Part shown: in pieces, positions 29,350-38,982 of the stretch
Layout of the letters: the number at the start of each line of letters is the position of its first letter
Numbering within the stretch: the stretch's first letter is position 1
From: IDS-8 sp040902105
GTDB lineage: Bacteria > Pseudomonadota > Gammaproteobacteria > Steroidobacterales > Woeseiaceae
NCBI GenBank assembly: GCA_040902105.1
Contig: JBBDXW010000052.1
Span: 248,001-312,000, forward strand
Reading direction: 5' to 3'
Length of the DNA stretch: 64,000 bases
The notes under the pieces: model-generated
Told to the model about the DNA's origin: nothing
Databases searched by the model: none
Seen by the model: the letters and a program-made list of their open reading frames with translations, nothing else
Position numbers and translations under genes: made by a program

Positions 29350-31707
29350 ATGACCTTCGAAATCGCACTTGTTCTCGCCATCCTGGCCGCTGCGCTGATT
29401 CTGTTCGTCAGCGATCTCATCCGCATGGACCTGGTGGCGCTGCTGGTGCTCGGCGCGCTGGCCGTCACGGGACTCGTTTCCGCGGACCAGGCCTTTGCCG
29501 GCTTCAGTAACAGCGCGGTCATCACGATCTGGGCGATGTTCATTTTGAGCGAGGGGCTCGCGCGCACCGGCATCGCCGATATCATCAGCCGCCAGGTTCT
29601 GCGCATTGCCGGACGCCGCCCGGTCGCAGTGATCATGGTTATCATGGCGACTGCCGCGATACTCGCGGCTTTTATGAACAACATCGGCGTTGCCGCATTG
29701 ATGTTGCCGGTGGTCGTCGACGTTTCGCGCCGCACGCGTATCCCGGCGTCTCTTCTGCTGATTCCGCTCGCTTACGCCACGCTGCTCGGCGGCCAGACCA
29801 CGTTGTTCACGTCACACAACCTGCTGGTGAGCGAAGCGCTGACTCAAAGCGGCAATGAGCCGTTTCGCGTGTTCGACTTCACGCCCGTCGGCGGCGCGAT
29901 AGCGGTCGCGGGTGTCCTCTTCATCGCACTGGTCGGGCGCCTGATGCTGCCGAAGAAATCGCGCACGGAGCGCGGGCGTTACCGCAGCCAGCGCAGCCTT
30001 CGCGCGCGTTACAAGTTGCAGGAACAGACGTTCATGATGCGCATTCCCGTCGACTCCGTGCTGGTGGGCAAAACGCTCGCGCAAAGCCGTATCGGCGCGT
30101 CGACGGGCCTGATCATACTGGCGCTGTTCCGCTTCGGGCGGAGCGAGACGCTGCCGAGCCGGCAAACGGCGCTGCGTGGCGGCGACAGCCTGCTTGTGCA
30201 GGGGCGCCTCGACCAGTTCCGCGAGCTGCAACGCTGGAGCGATCTCGTCATCGAACGTGAAGCTCCCGTTCTGAAGTCGATGGTTGCAAGCAAGGTTGCT
30301 TACGCCGAAGTGCGCATCGCCGAAGGCTCACTGCTCACAGGCGAGCTGATACGCGATGCGGGATTTCGCAGCCGCTTCAATGTCAGCGTCGTGGGCATCC
30401 ATCGAAACGACAGGTACCGCCTGACGAACCTTGCCTACGTGCCTTTGCGCGCAGGTGTGCGGGTTCTCGTGCAGGGCGAAGCAGAAGCGATCGCGCAGCT
30501 CGACAAGTTCTCGGACTTCACCGAGGTCGAGCTCAAAACCGAAGAGCAACTGAGTGCGCAGTACAAAGCGGACGAACACATGTTCGTCGTCCGGATCCCG
30601 AAGTACAGCGATCTCGCCGACGCAACGCTCGGCAAGAGCCGCCTTGCCGACGTATTCGACTTTCGGGTGCTCGCGATTTTTCGCGAAGGCAAACTGAACA
30701 TCATGCCGTCCAGCGACGAGGTGCTGACAGGCGGCGATCTGCTGCTGATCGAAGGCCAGCACGAAGATCTCGACGTGCTCCGCGGATTGCAGGAGCTGGA
30801 GATCGAAACCAGCGCGCCGAAGCTGGCAGCGTTCGATTCCGAGCGGCTCACCCTGATGGACGCAACGCTCGATCCGCGCAGCAGCCTTGCAGGCAAATCG
30901 ATCGGCGAGCTGAATTTCCGGGAACGCTACGGCATCGAGCTCGCCGGCATCTGGCGGGAGGGAGAGACGCTGGGCGGCAACCTGGCGGAAGAACAGCTGA
31001 TGGTCGGGGATGCATTACTGCTGCTCGGTCCGCGTGAGCGGCTGCAGTTGCTGTCCGGCGATTCCGATTTCCTGATTCTGACGCCGTTGGGCCAGGAGCC
31101 GCCGGACACGCGCCGCGCGCCGCTCGCGGTGCTGATCATGGCGGGCGTGGTGGTCAGCGTAATGGCAGGCCATGTCCCGGTAGCAGTGGCCGCGGTGGTT
31201 GGCTGCAGCGTCATGGTACTGACGGGTTGTCTCACCATGGAACACGCTTACCGCGCCATCGACTGGCGTTCGATCTTTCTGATTGCCGGCATGTTGCCGC
31301 TCGGTACGGCGATGCTCGAGACCGGTGCCGCCTCGTTCCTCGGCTCCCAGGTCCTCGAACTGCTGGGCGACTCGGAGCCCTGGACCGTCATCATGGGCCT
31401 TTACGTTCTCGCCGCCCTCGGAACGCTCGTCATTCCTTCCGCGGTGCTGGTCGTGCTGATGGCGCCGATCGTACTCTCGAGCATGGCGGATCTGGGCCTC
31501 CGGCCCGAGACGGCGATGATGGCAATCGCAATCGCAGCGGGAGCGAGCTTCATGAGCCCCATCTCGCATCCGGCAAACATCCTGGTGATGGGCCCCGGCG
31601 GCTACCGCTTCGCGGACTACATGAAAGTCGGCCTGCCCTTGATGATCGTCGTGTTCATCGTGGTGGCCGTGTTGCTTCCCGTCGTATGGCCGCTGCAGCC
31701 TGCGTGA
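29350..31707 (+). CDS. SLC13-family permease with internal TrkA-C domains
   Basis: A 785-residue inner-membrane transporter. Residues 1-205 and 590-785 are membrane helices (start FEIALVLAILAAALILFVSD; FMNNIGVAALMLPVV; last helix VVFIVVAVLLPVVWPL). Between them about four RCK-C/TrkA-C units repeat, each with a MRIPVDSVLVGKTLAQSRIG-like phrase (also VRIPKYSDLADATLGKSRLA). This layout is seen in bacterial anion/sodium symporters, often annotated SLC13 or sulfate permease; substrate is not readable. The ATG at 29350 has a weak ribosome-binding site. Palindrome copies A and B flank the gene. Confidence 0.88.
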   Translation: MTFEIALVLAILAAALILFVSDLIRMDLVALLVLGALAVTGLVSADQAFAGFSNSAVITIWAMFILSEGLARTGIADIISRQVLRIAGRRPVAVIMVIMATAAILAAFMNNIGVAALMLPVVVDVSRRTRIPASLLLIPLAYATLLGGQTTLFTSHNLLVSEALTQSGNEPFRVFDFTPVGGAIAVAGVLFIALVGRLMLPKKSRTERGRYRSQRSLRARYKLQEQTFMMRIPVDSVLVGKTLAQSRIGASTGLIILALFRFGRSETLPSRQTALRGGDSLLVQGRLDQFRELQRWSDLVIEREAPVLKSMVASKVAYAEVRIAEGSLLTGELIRDAGFRSRFNVSVVGIHRNDRYRLTNLAYVPLRAGVRVLVQGEAEAIAQLDKFSDFTEVELKTEEQLSAQYKADEHMFVVRIPKYSDLADATLGKSRLADVFDFRVLAIFREGKLNIMPSSDEVLTGGDLLLIEGQHEDLDVLRGLQELEIETSAPKLAAFDSERLTLMDATLDPRSSLAGKSIGELNFRERYGIELAGIWREGETLGGNLAEEQLMVGDALLLLGPRERLQLLSGDSDFLILTPLGQEPPDTRRAPLAVLIMAGVVVSVMAGHVPVAVAAVVGCSVMVLTGCLTMEHAYRAIDWRSIFLIAGMLPLGTAMLETGAASFLGSQVLELLGDSEPWTVIMGLYVLAALGTLVIPSAVLVVLMAPIVLSSMADLGLRPETAMMAIAIAAGASFMSPISHPANILVMGPGGYRFADYMKVGLPLMIVVFIVVAVLLPVVWPLQPA

Positions 31708-31711
31708 GCAT

Positions 31712-31912
31712 CGCCGCTGCGCATTATTGATGCACGGCACGACGTATCAGCGGATCCTCGCTCGGGGGGAGGGCTTTTCAGGATCGTCAAAAACATGGAT
31801 GTTTTTGCGAAGCCCCCATGGATGGGTTCACGGCGTTCCTGAAAAGCCCTCCCCCCGAGCGAGGATCCGCTAACCACCAACCCCAACCGTGCATCAATAA
31901 TGCGCAGCGGCG
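31712..31912 (+). repeat. Nested long palindrome, copy B (201 bp)
   Basis: Perfect 26-bp terminal inverted repeats (31712-31737 and 31887-31912), containing GCGCATTATTGATGCACGG. The inner stem is a perfect 35-bp pair (31749-31783 with 31837-31871). The central hairpins match copy A (CAAAAACATGGATGTTTTTG; GAAGCCC...GGGTTC). It fills the whole gap between the convergent permease and quinone reductase genes, starting 4 bp after the permease stop. Confidence 0.92.
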
Positions 31913-31916
31913 GGGA

Positions 31917-32903
31917 TTACGGTATCAGGATCGTCGAGCCTGTCGTTTTGCGTGCCTGCAGGTCCCTGTGTGCGTCGGCGGCATCCTCGAGTGCGTAACG
32001 CTGGCCGATGTTTATTTTCAAGACGCCGCTCGCCACCACCCCGAACAATTCCCCGCAGGCCGCAAGCAGACGCTCTCTCGTATTGATGAAGTCAAACAGT
32101 ACGGGCCGCGTGACGTATAGCGAATGCCGGCCGGCCAGTTCGGATGGAGCAAACGGCGCGACCGCGCCGGAGGAATTGCCGAAGGACACCATGACGCCGT
32201 GCGGCCGCAGGGAATCGAGCGAGGAAAAAAACGTGTCCCGGCCCACGGAGTCGTAGACGGCGGCGACGCCTTCGCCGCCCGACAGTTTCCTCACAGCCGC
32301 CGCGCTGTCGTTGTCGTCCGCCATCACGATGTGGTGGCAGCCTTGCGCGCGGGCGAGCTCCGCTTTTTCCCCGGTACTGACGATGCCGATGATGGTTGCA
32401 CCGAGGTGATTGGCCCACTGGCTCACGAGCGAGCCGACCCCGCCGGCCGCGGCCAGCAAAAGTACCGGGTCGCCTTTCCCGATCCGGTAGCTTCGTCTTA
32501 CCAGGTACCACGCCGTCAGCCCCTTGAGGAAAACCGCAGCGGCCTGTTCGTCGCTGACCCCTGCCGGTATGGACACGAGCTGACGGGCCGGATAGTTGCG
32601 TGCCTCCGAATAGGCATCCAGGGGCCGGCCGGTGTAGACCACGCGATCGCCCGGCTCGACTTCAGTGACGTCCCGGCCGACGGCCTCGACGACCCCGGCG
32701 GCCTCGCTGCCGAGCCCGGACGGCAATTCGAGCGGATAAAGACCGCTTCTGTGATAGGCATCGATAAAGTTGAGGCCGATGGCGGTGTGTCTTATGCGCG
32801 CCTCGCCGGCGGCGGGATCGGGCAGCTCGACCGTCTCGAAGCTGAGAACCTCGGGACCGCCGTGTGCGTGGATTCGAATTGCCATGGTTTCATGCGTTGT
32901 CAT
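31917..32903 (-). CDS. qor: Zinc-free NAD(P)H:quinone reductase (QOR, MDR family)
   Basis: A 328-residue medium-chain reductase. GLNFIDAYHRSGLYPLELPS and GSEAAGVVEAVGRDV are typical of the quinone oxidoreductase branch; AAAGGVGSLVSQWANHLGA is the NADPH-binding loop. Zinc-ligand cysteines are missing, as expected. It performs reduction of quinones or activated enones in the cytosol. ATG 32903 is preceded by GGCGG; ATG 32885 is also in frame. Stands alone between palindrome copy B and the divergent SDR gene. Confidence 0.92.
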   Translation of the reverse strand: MTTHETMAIRIHAHGGPEVLSFETVELPDPAAGEARIRHTAIGLNFIDAYHRSGLYPLELPSGLGSEAAGVVEAVGRDVTEVEPGDRVVYTGRPLDAYSEARNYPARQLVSIPAGVSDEQAAAVFLKGLTAWYLVRRSYRIGKGDPVLLLAAAGGVGSLVSQWANHLGATIIGIVSTGEKAELARAQGCHHIVMADDNDSAAAVRKLSGGEGVAAVYDSVGRDTFFSSLDSLRPHGVMVSFGNSSGAVAPFAPSELAGRHSLYVTRPVLFDFINTRERLLAACGELFGVVASGVLKINIGQRYALEDAADAHRDLQARKTTGSTILIP

Positions 32904-33056
32904 TGTTGAACCGCCGTCAGCGCCAGAAAAGATTCAGGATAACGAAGCACGCCGCGTTTGACGATGCTCGCGATTCCCGCGCGTTCGTGATTGAATCGCC
33001 GCAGACGAGTCCGGGCGTGACTCGCGACCTTGAAAATAGACGCTGCGGAACGGCGA

Positions 33057-33827
33057 ATGGGACGAGTCGAAAAGAAAGTAGCGCTGGTAACAGGCGCCGC
33101 ACAGGGGCTCGGCGCCGCCACCGCGAAACTTCTCGCGCGTGAGGGCGCAAAGGTACTGCTGACCGACATTAACCTCGAGGGTGTCGAGCAACAGGCTCGC
33201 GCAATAAACGCAGACTGTCCGGACAGCGCAGCGGCGGCGCAGCACGACGTCACCGATGAGAATGCCTGGGTGCGCACACTCGACGAAGCGCGAACCCGCT
33301 TCGGCGGCCTGCACATACTGGTTAACAATGCCGGCGTGGGCTCGATCGGCAACATCGAAGAGGAGAGCTACGCCGACTGGCGGCGCGTTCACGCCGTCGA
33401 TCTCGACAGCGTGTTCCTGGGCAGCAAATATGCGATTGCAGTAATCGCAGCAAGCGGAGGGGGATCGATCGTCAATATCTCGTCGATCTCCGGCATCATC
33501 GCCGGACACAACCTCGCCGCCTATAACTCCGCCAAGGCTGCGGTGAGGCACCTGAGCAAGTCTATTGCGCTGCATTGCGCGCGTGCGGGGAACGGCGTCC
33601 GCTGCAACTCGGTGCATCCGGCTTTCATCGACACGCCGATCCTGGACGGCATGGCGAAGGGCGGCGACCGGTCTGCGGCGCTCGACAAGCTGGCGCGACA
33701 GATTCCGCTCGGGCGGATCGGGCAGTCGGACGATGTCGCCTATGCCGTGTTGTACCTGGCCTCCGACGAGTCGGCGTTTGTGACCGGAGCGGAGATCCGG
33801 GTCGACGGCGGCATCAGCGCGAGGTAA
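33057..33827 (+). CDS. Short-chain dehydrogenase/reductase
   Basis: A 256-residue classical SDR. TGAAQGLGAATAK is the cofactor loop, NNAGVGSIG the following motif, SSISG and YNSAKAA the catalytic Ser-Tyr-Lys, and VTGAEIRVDGG the C-terminal signature. The D in LLTDIN after the second strand suggests NAD rather than NADP. The substrate is unknown; 3-alpha/3-beta hydroxysteroid or cyclic alcohol dehydrogenases are similar. ATG 33057 gives the normal N-terminus; a TTG at 33030 is also in frame. It is followed 15 bp later by the ferredoxin reductase gene, probably an operon. Confidence 0.9.
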   Translation: MGRVEKKVALVTGAAQGLGAATAKLLAREGAKVLLTDINLEGVEQQARAINADCPDSAAAAQHDVTDENAWVRTLDEARTRFGGLHILVNNAGVGSIGNIEEESYADWRRVHAVDLDSVFLGSKYAIAVIAASGGGSIVNISSISGIIAGHNLAAYNSAKAAVRHLSKSIALHCARAGNGVRCNSVHPAFIDTPILDGMAKGGDRSAALDKLARQIPLGRIGQSDDVAYAVLYLASDESAFVTGAEIRVDGGISAR

Positions 33828-33842
33828 CGGCAAGCGGACGAT

Positions 33843-35099
33843 ATGTCGACATCCAGGGTAGTCATTGCAGGAGCCGGCCATGCGGCCGGGCAGCTGGTCG
33901 CAACGCTGCGCCAGAAAAAACACGAAGGCGAGATTCTGCTGATCGGCGAAGAACCGTGGCTGCCCTATCAACGCCCGCCGTTGTCAAAGAAATTCCTCGC
34001 GGGCGAGATTCCGGCCGAGCGCCTTTACGTCAAGCCACCAGCCTTTTACGACGATCCGTCGATCACCGTGAAGCTCGAAACCCGGGTCGAAAGCATCGAT
34101 CGGCGCGCGAAAACCCTCCGCCTGAGCGGCGCTCGGTCAGCGCAATACGACAAGCTCGTACTCGCTCTCGGCGCGCGGGTGCGTCGGCTGCCGCCAATGC
34201 CCGGCGTCGAGCTGCCCGGTATTCACTATCTGCGTAACGTGCACGATGTGCAGGAGATCCGGGAGTACATGCAGGAAGGCCGGAAGCTCGTCATCATCGG
34301 TGCCGGCTACATCGGTCTCGAAGTTGCCGCCGTCGCGACGCAGCGCGGACTGCAGGTGACCGTCGTCGAAATGCAGGATCGCGTCATGAAACGCGTGGTT
34401 GCGCCGCAGGTGTCGCAGTTCTACGAGCGCGAGCACCGTGCACACGGCGTCACGCTGATGCTCGACACCGGCATCGAGGGTTTCAGCGGCGACGCGCGCG
34501 TCAACGGAGTCCTGCTGTCGGGAGGGGGCAAAGTTCCCGCCGACCTCGTCGTCATCGGGATCGGCATCGTGCCGAATACGGAACTCGCAGCCGCGGCGGG
34601 GCTCGCGGTGGCGGACGGCATCGTGGTCGACGAACGCTGCCAGACCGCTGACGCCGACATCTACGCGGTCGGAGACTGTACCTTTCATCCGAACAGGCTG
34701 ATCGGGCGCAGCATCAGGCTCGAGTCGGTGCACAACGCGTTGGAGCAGGCACGAACAGCCGCGGCCAATATCTGCGGCGAGGAGCTGCACTACGCGGACA
34801 TTCCGTGGTTCTGGTCCGACCAGTTCGATCTCAAACTCCAGATCGCGGGCCTGTCGCAGGGGTACGACCGCGCGATTGTGCGTGGCGAAGCCGGCAACCG
34901 CTCGTTCTCCTGCGTCTACCTGTCGGACGCCCGCATCATCGCCCTGGATGCGATCAATAACCCCCGGGATTTTCTGCAGTCGAAGAAGCTGATCGCCGAC
35001 CGCGCGAGGATGAACGTTGACCGGCTGACCGATAGCGGTAGCGAATTGAAGGACCTGGTTGACCAGCCTGCCCGCGAGACGCGCGGTAGGACAAGCTGA
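33843..35099 (+). CDS. Ferredoxin reductase of the putidaredoxin/rhodocoxin type
   Basis: A 418-residue FAD enzyme. RVVIAGAGHAAGQLVATLRQ binds FAD (normally G-x-G-x2-A-x3-A), LPYQRPPLSKKFLAGE is characteristic of the rubredoxin/putidaredoxin reductase group, VIIGAGYIGLEVAA binds NADH, and IYAVGDCTFHPN is the second FAD motif. It passes electrons from NADH to a 2Fe-2S ferredoxin serving P450s or oxygenases. No ferredoxin or P450 gene is present within the window. Same strand and close to the SDR gene, suggesting joint use in degradation of a hydrophobic substrate (inference). Confidence 0.9.
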   Translation: MSTSRVVIAGAGHAAGQLVATLRQKKHEGEILLIGEEPWLPYQRPPLSKKFLAGEIPAERLYVKPPAFYDDPSITVKLETRVESIDRRAKTLRLSGARSAQYDKLVLALGARVRRLPPMPGVELPGIHYLRNVHDVQEIREYMQEGRKLVIIGAGYIGLEVAAVATQRGLQVTVVEMQDRVMKRVVAPQVSQFYEREHRAHGVTLMLDTGIEGFSGDARVNGVLLSGGGKVPADLVVIGIGIVPNTELAAAAGLAVADGIVVDERCQTADADIYAVGDCTFHPNRLIGRSIRLESVHNALEQARTAAANICGEELHYADIPWFWSDQFDLKLQIAGLSQGYDRAIVRGEAGNRSFSCVYLSDARIIALDAINNPRDFLQSKKLIADRARMNVDRLTDSGSELKDLVDQPARETRGRTS

Positions 35100-35115
35100 C
35101 TGAAGGCCTGTGCTT

Positions 35116-35179
35116 GTTGGAGCCCGTGACAACGGGCGAATAATCGACGCGGGAATCGCCCGCTCTCGCGGGCTCCAAC
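35116..35179. repeat. 64-bp palindromic repeat, family 2, copy 2
   Basis: Reverse complement of the element at 10770-10832 with few changes. Ends GTTGGAGCCCG/CGGGCTCCAAC. It lies between the convergent ferredoxin reductase gene and the paralogue pair, so it could also fold as a transcript end. Confidence 0.8.
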
Positions 35180-35186
35180 AGCTCCC

Positions 35187-35873
35187 TCAGTCTGCGGTCA
35201 ATTCGGTGACGGCAATGGTCAGGCTGCCGGTGATGGACACCGGCCCCTTCAGAGCCGAATAGGCGCGTGCGTTGACGCTCTCGACAGCTTCCGCCGACAT
35301 GCCGGCAAACCTGCCGCTGCTGCCCGACACCCGGGCCGTGCCCAATGCGGTCGGTCCAGTCGTGGTCACGCCGTACCAGGTGCCCCGCCAGCTGTCGGCG
35401 GAATTCCAGCGTGCCGGAAGCACGATATATCGCACGTAAGACCACAGGTTTTCCGATTGATCGACAAATAGCGATCCACTCTCCGGAAGGTAGATATGCC
35501 ACGCGCTGTCGATCAGCGCGTCGCCTTCGAGCAGGTTCGTCCGTTCCGACTCGGAGGCGAACTTGACGCCGATTCCTTCGGGAGAACCGCGGCTGTTGGT
35601 GAGCAGCGTGACCAGTACGGTGGTCTTCCTGATCGTCGGTTCCCACAGCTCTGCAATCTTTTCGGGGTAGGGCGCGACGCGCTCGTCACCGTTATTCGTA
35701 TAGGCAATCGCATCCACCGGAACCGCCGAATACGATAAGTCGACCAGCGGCTGCCCGGAAACCGCCAATGGCGAAACGCCCGGCATGGCGACAAACGGGT
35801 TGTAGTAGAGCGCCACCGGCAACATCAGCGCGCCGACGATGGCGCCTGCCAGCCACGAAAGCAGGTATTTCAT
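35187..35873 (-). CDS. Membrane-anchored protein of unknown function, paralogue 2
   Basis: A 228-residue protein with one N-terminal hydrophobic helix (LLSWLAGAIVGALMLPVALYY), then about 200 residues probably in the periplasm. IYLPESGSLFVDQSENL and the final ALKGPVSITGSLTIAVTEL match LPARGSLYVNLQ and EGRIELVTAL in the upstream gene, so the two are diverged tandem copies. No known family. The ATG overlaps the stop of that gene (ATGA), so translation is coupled. Confidence 0.75.
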   Translation of the reverse strand: MKYLLSWLAGAIVGALMLPVALYYNPFVAMPGVSPLAVSGQPLVDLSYSAVPVDAIAYTNNGDERVAPYPEKIAELWEPTIRKTTVLVTLLTNSRGSPEGIGVKFASESERTNLLEGDALIDSAWHIYLPESGSLFVDQSENLWSYVRYIVLPARWNSADSWRGTWYGVTTTGPTALGTARVSGSSGRFAGMSAEAVESVNARAYSALKGPVSITGSLTIAVTELTAD

Positions 35874-36463
35874 TCGCTGTCACCCTCGCTGTCACCATGC
35901 GAACCCACCAGCGCCGTCACGAGTTCGATCCGTCCTTCGAAGTCCGACTCGTCACCCTGCTCGTCGTCCGACTTTATGAAGCGTTCGTTCACGCTGCCGA
36001 CCAAGTTCGCGAACTCGCGCGTGCCGGCACGCAGCGAACCGCTTCGTTGGCCGGCGGCGTCCGGCTGCGGCTGCAGGTTGACGTACAGCGAGCCGCGCGC
36101 AGGCAGATGCAGCGTCCATTCAACGATCGGTCCGCTGCCCGCGCCCGAGCTCGAGATCCTGCTCGCGACGCCGACCACCACATCATTGCGGTTGCGGATC
36201 TTGAATAATTCGGTTTGCGTGTCACCGGCAATTTGCGCACCGGGCCACTCGAGTCCGTCGGGTATCGCCTTGTCTACCCCGGTCCCGCCGGCCAGGATCC
36301 GGTCGTCAGGAAGATTCGTATGAAAGGACTCGGTGTTGCCGCCGTTGGCCTGCACGGAGATGAGCGAGGCCTCCCGGTGCTGATTGACCGCTGGCACGAA
36401 ATACAGGAGACAGGCGGCAAGAATGGCGCCCGACAGGATTCCAATAATGAATGTCTTGAACAC
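35870..36463 (-). CDS. Membrane-anchored protein of unknown function, paralogue 1
   Basis: About 197 residues. GTG 36463 opens FKTFIIGILSGAILAACLLY, a single membrane anchor or uncleaved signal; the rest is predicted periplasmic. WTLHLPARGSLYVNL and the segment REFANLVGSVNERF parallel the next gene. The tail is acidic (SDDEQGDESDFEGR, SHGDSEGDSE). The function is unknown; a pair of differing copies may form a heteromer (inference). The frame is open to 36508 but GTG gives the natural signal-like start. Confidence 0.72.
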   Translation of the reverse strand: MFKTFIIGILSGAILAACLLYFVPAVNQHREASLISVQANGGNTESFHTNLPDDRILAGGTGVDKAIPDGLEWPGAQIAGDTQTELFKIRNRNDVVVGVASRISSSGAGSGPIVEWTLHLPARGSLYVNLQPQPDAAGQRSGSLRAGTREFANLVGSVNERFIKSDDEQGDESDFEGRIELVTALVGSHGDSEGDSE

Positions 36464-36634
36464 AACCGGGTCCCGTATCTGCGTTAAGGTCCGCTGCCGA
36501 TGCGGCAACTTTCGACCGGGAAGTTTAGTTAAATTGTCCGGCCGTCACACCACATTACGGGCGAAATGTGAAGCAGCGCACAGTCTCACGGGAGCTGTAA
36601 AAGAGAACCGTCACACTCCCGGAGATCCCTGATT

Positions 36635-38221
36635 TCAGATGCCGGCGAAGTAGTTCGCCAGGTACTGTTCGAAGCTGATCGTGTCCGAGACTTCGATTTC
36701 GCTTTGCCGGCGATGCGAATCCCGGGCTTCGCTGTCGAAATCCGCCAGGCGCTGCGCATCGAGCGGCGCCAGCGCCTGAAAGTATTCCCTGTGCCCGCGC
36801 GCCGCCTGCATGGAGAAGTCGAAAAAGCTGCTGCCGGCTTCCCGCAGTTCCTGCAGCAGGCGCGCGGACGGCGTTGCCTCCGGATCTGCCAGTAACACAG
36901 CCTGCGCATCGACCGCCCGCCGGTAATCCTGCCCGGGCTCGGCGCGATCGATCAGTTCCGCCACCGAGCGCACACCGTCCAGTATCTCGCCGGCCCAGTC
37001 GACGAGCATCAACTTTCTGCCATTACGGAACAGTACGAGACCGGGCTCGCGCCCGCGCCGCGCCGTCAGCGACTGGTTGCGGGCCGCCTCGTCCAGGCCC
37101 GCATCGTCGAGCGGTGCACTGTCCGAAAGCAGGCAGAAAATCAGAAATGCTTCCATGAACCGCATTGCATTCTGATTTATGCCGACGGGGTCGAACACGT
37201 TAATGTCGAGTGAACGGATTTCCACGTATTCCACGCCGCCGCGCTGTAATGCCATCGTCGGCCGCTCGCCGGAGTACGCAACTCTTTTGGGCCGGATAGC
37301 ACTGTAATACTCGTTCTCGATCTGCAGGCGGTTGACGCTCAGTTGGCGGTAATCGCCAAGATCGTCCGGGCTGTCCGGCTTAATGCCGATTTTTTCGTAC
37401 TGCGGTTCGGGCGTACGAATTGCCTCGACCAGATCGGCCACATACTCGTCGAGACTGTTAACGGATATGTTGATCTTCGCCTGGGTGCGATTGCTGTAGC
37501 CGAGATCGCTCATGCGAAGAGACGTACCAAAGGGCTCGTACAAGGTCTCGGCGTCGAAAGTCGACATGCCGGGTCCCGCGTTATCCGCGAAGGACTTGCA
37601 AAGTGCCGGCGACGCGCCGCACAGATACAGGATCAGCCAGCCGAAACGGCGAAAGTTCCGCACCAGTCCGAGATACGCGTCTGAGCGAGACGCCTGCAGG
37701 TCGTTCGCCTGTTTTTCATGATCGTGGAACACGGGCCAGAACGGTTCGGGCAATGAATAGTTGAAATGGACGCCGGCAATCGTTTGCATCGTTCGGCCAT
37801 AGCGGTATCCCAGCCCCCTGCGATAGACCGTTTTCATGCGGCCGACATTGGACCTGCCGTATTGCGCCAGCGGGATCTCGCGTTCCGCGGGCAGGCGGCA
37901 CGGCATACTCGTCGCCCACAGCAATTCGTCTTTCAGCCGTTCATGGGTAAACTGGTGAATGTCGCAAAGAAACCGGAGCGTCTCCCAGGTATTGCAAAAG
38001 GCGGGCGTGACGAACTCGAGCAGCGCCTCGGAAAAATCCGTGGTGATATACCGGTTGGTGAGCGCGGAACCGAGCGCACCGGGATGCGGGGCATCCGACA
38101 GCATGCCGTCCGGCCGCACGCGCAGCGATTCTTTTTCGACCCCTTTCAGCCCGCCCCACAACGCATCGGCAGGACTGCCGTTGACCAGTCTGTTGATGCG
38201 TTGTTCGAATAGCGTTGTCAA
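36635..38221 (-). CDS. gshA: Glutamate-cysteine ligase, class I
   Basis: About 528 residues; makes gamma-glutamylcysteine, the first step of glutathione synthesis. GVEKESLRVRPDG and ITTDFSEALLEFVTP are the ATP/glutamate motifs near the N-terminus, and QTIAGVHFNYSLPEPFW and YVEIRSLDINVFDPVGIN are typical of the gammaproteobacterial type. The length matches E. coli GshA (518). TTG 38221 sits 8 bases after a GGAG; GTG 38230 and an ATG at 38302 are also in frame, so the start is uncertain. It diverges from a DUF2845 gene. Confidence 0.94.
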   Translation of the reverse strand: MTTLFEQRINRLVNGSPADALWGGLKGVEKESLRVRPDGMLSDAPHPGALGSALTNRYITTDFSEALLEFVTPAFCNTWETLRFLCDIHQFTHERLKDELLWATSMPCRLPAEREIPLAQYGRSNVGRMKTVYRRGLGYRYGRTMQTIAGVHFNYSLPEPFWPVFHDHEKQANDLQASRSDAYLGLVRNFRRFGWLILYLCGASPALCKSFADNAGPGMSTFDAETLYEPFGTSLRMSDLGYSNRTQAKINISVNSLDEYVADLVEAIRTPEPQYEKIGIKPDSPDDLGDYRQLSVNRLQIENEYYSAIRPKRVAYSGERPTMALQRGGVEYVEIRSLDINVFDPVGINQNAMRFMEAFLIFCLLSDSAPLDDAGLDEAARNQSLTARRGREPGLVLFRNGRKLMLVDWAGEILDGVRSVAELIDRAEPGQDYRRAVDAQAVLLADPEATPSARLLQELREAGSSFFDFSMQAARGHREYFQALAPLDAQRLADFDSEARDSHRRQSEIEVSDTISFEQYLANYFAGI

Positions 38222-38434
38222 TCGGGACACTCCGGCAATTCGGCCGGCCAGGAGTCTGCGGGGCAGAAAGAACTCCTGAATCGGGCCCGGCTGCGGGGTC
38301 ACGTGATGCGGTCAGAGCGACCCCGAACGGCGCACTATACAGGCGCCCTTTATACCTGCCAACGGCACTTGGTTTACAATGAACGCAGATGCATGTCCGA
38401 GGTCTGATCCAACGACTGGCCGGAAGTGAATCCA

Positions 38435-38812
38435 GTGCGAAAATCTCTCGTTGCGCCTTTGCTGTGTTGCGGTCTCATGTTCGCGAGCGATCCCGCGCAT
38501 GCCCTGCGCTGCGGCAGCAAACTGGTGCTCGAGGGCATGCTCGAGATGGAAGTCCAGGCGCACTGCGGAGAGCCCACTGCCGTGCGCAACCTGGGCTACG
38601 TCATCCGATCGTTTCACCCGCTCGCGCATCGGCAGGCCATGGGTGCCGTCCTGTTCCGTCACGGGTCAGGGAACTACTATCAGGAAGTTCTCGTTACCGA
38701 GTACGTCTACAACTTCGGGCCGAGCAAACTCATGCGAAAGTTGAGATTCGAAGGCGGCATCCTGACCGACGTCGAAACCCTGGGACGCGGATACCTCGAA
38801 AAAAAGCGTTGA
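38435..38812 (+). CDS. Exported DUF2845 protein
   Basis: About 125 residues. The signal peptide covers SLVAPLLCCGLMFASDPAHA, and the mature part starts LRCGSKLVLEGMLEMEVQAH with CGEPT, the conserved DUF2845 pattern. LVTEYVYNFGPSKLMRKLRF and GGILTDVETLGRGY complete the family. Function unknown, periplasmic. GTG 38435 sits after a GGAAG; GTG 38426 is also possible. Confidence 0.85.
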   Translation: MRKSLVAPLLCCGLMFASDPAHALRCGSKLVLEGMLEMEVQAHCGEPTAVRNLGYVIRSFHPLAHRQAMGAVLFRHGSGNYYQEVLVTEYVYNFGPSKLMRKLRFEGGILTDVETLGRGYLEKKR

Positions 38813-38982
38813 AAAGCAGTACTTGACGGAGCTCGAAGCTCAGGCGAAGGAACTGCCCGTACTGCCAACCTATTCACAAATCCTGACTGCCAATGCGTTT
38901 ATGATCTGCCCATGATGACGCCTGCCCGTCGGGATGGCCCCGCCGCGCAGGCTCGACCCTGGTGTGGCCGGAGGAGTGCAGT

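Noticed and set aside
28988..31912. Palindromes A and B bracketing the SLC13 permease as ends of a composite transposon
   Set aside because: No transposase lies between them, copy C occurs elsewhere alone, and the outer repeats of A and B differ in sequence, so joint movement is unlikely.
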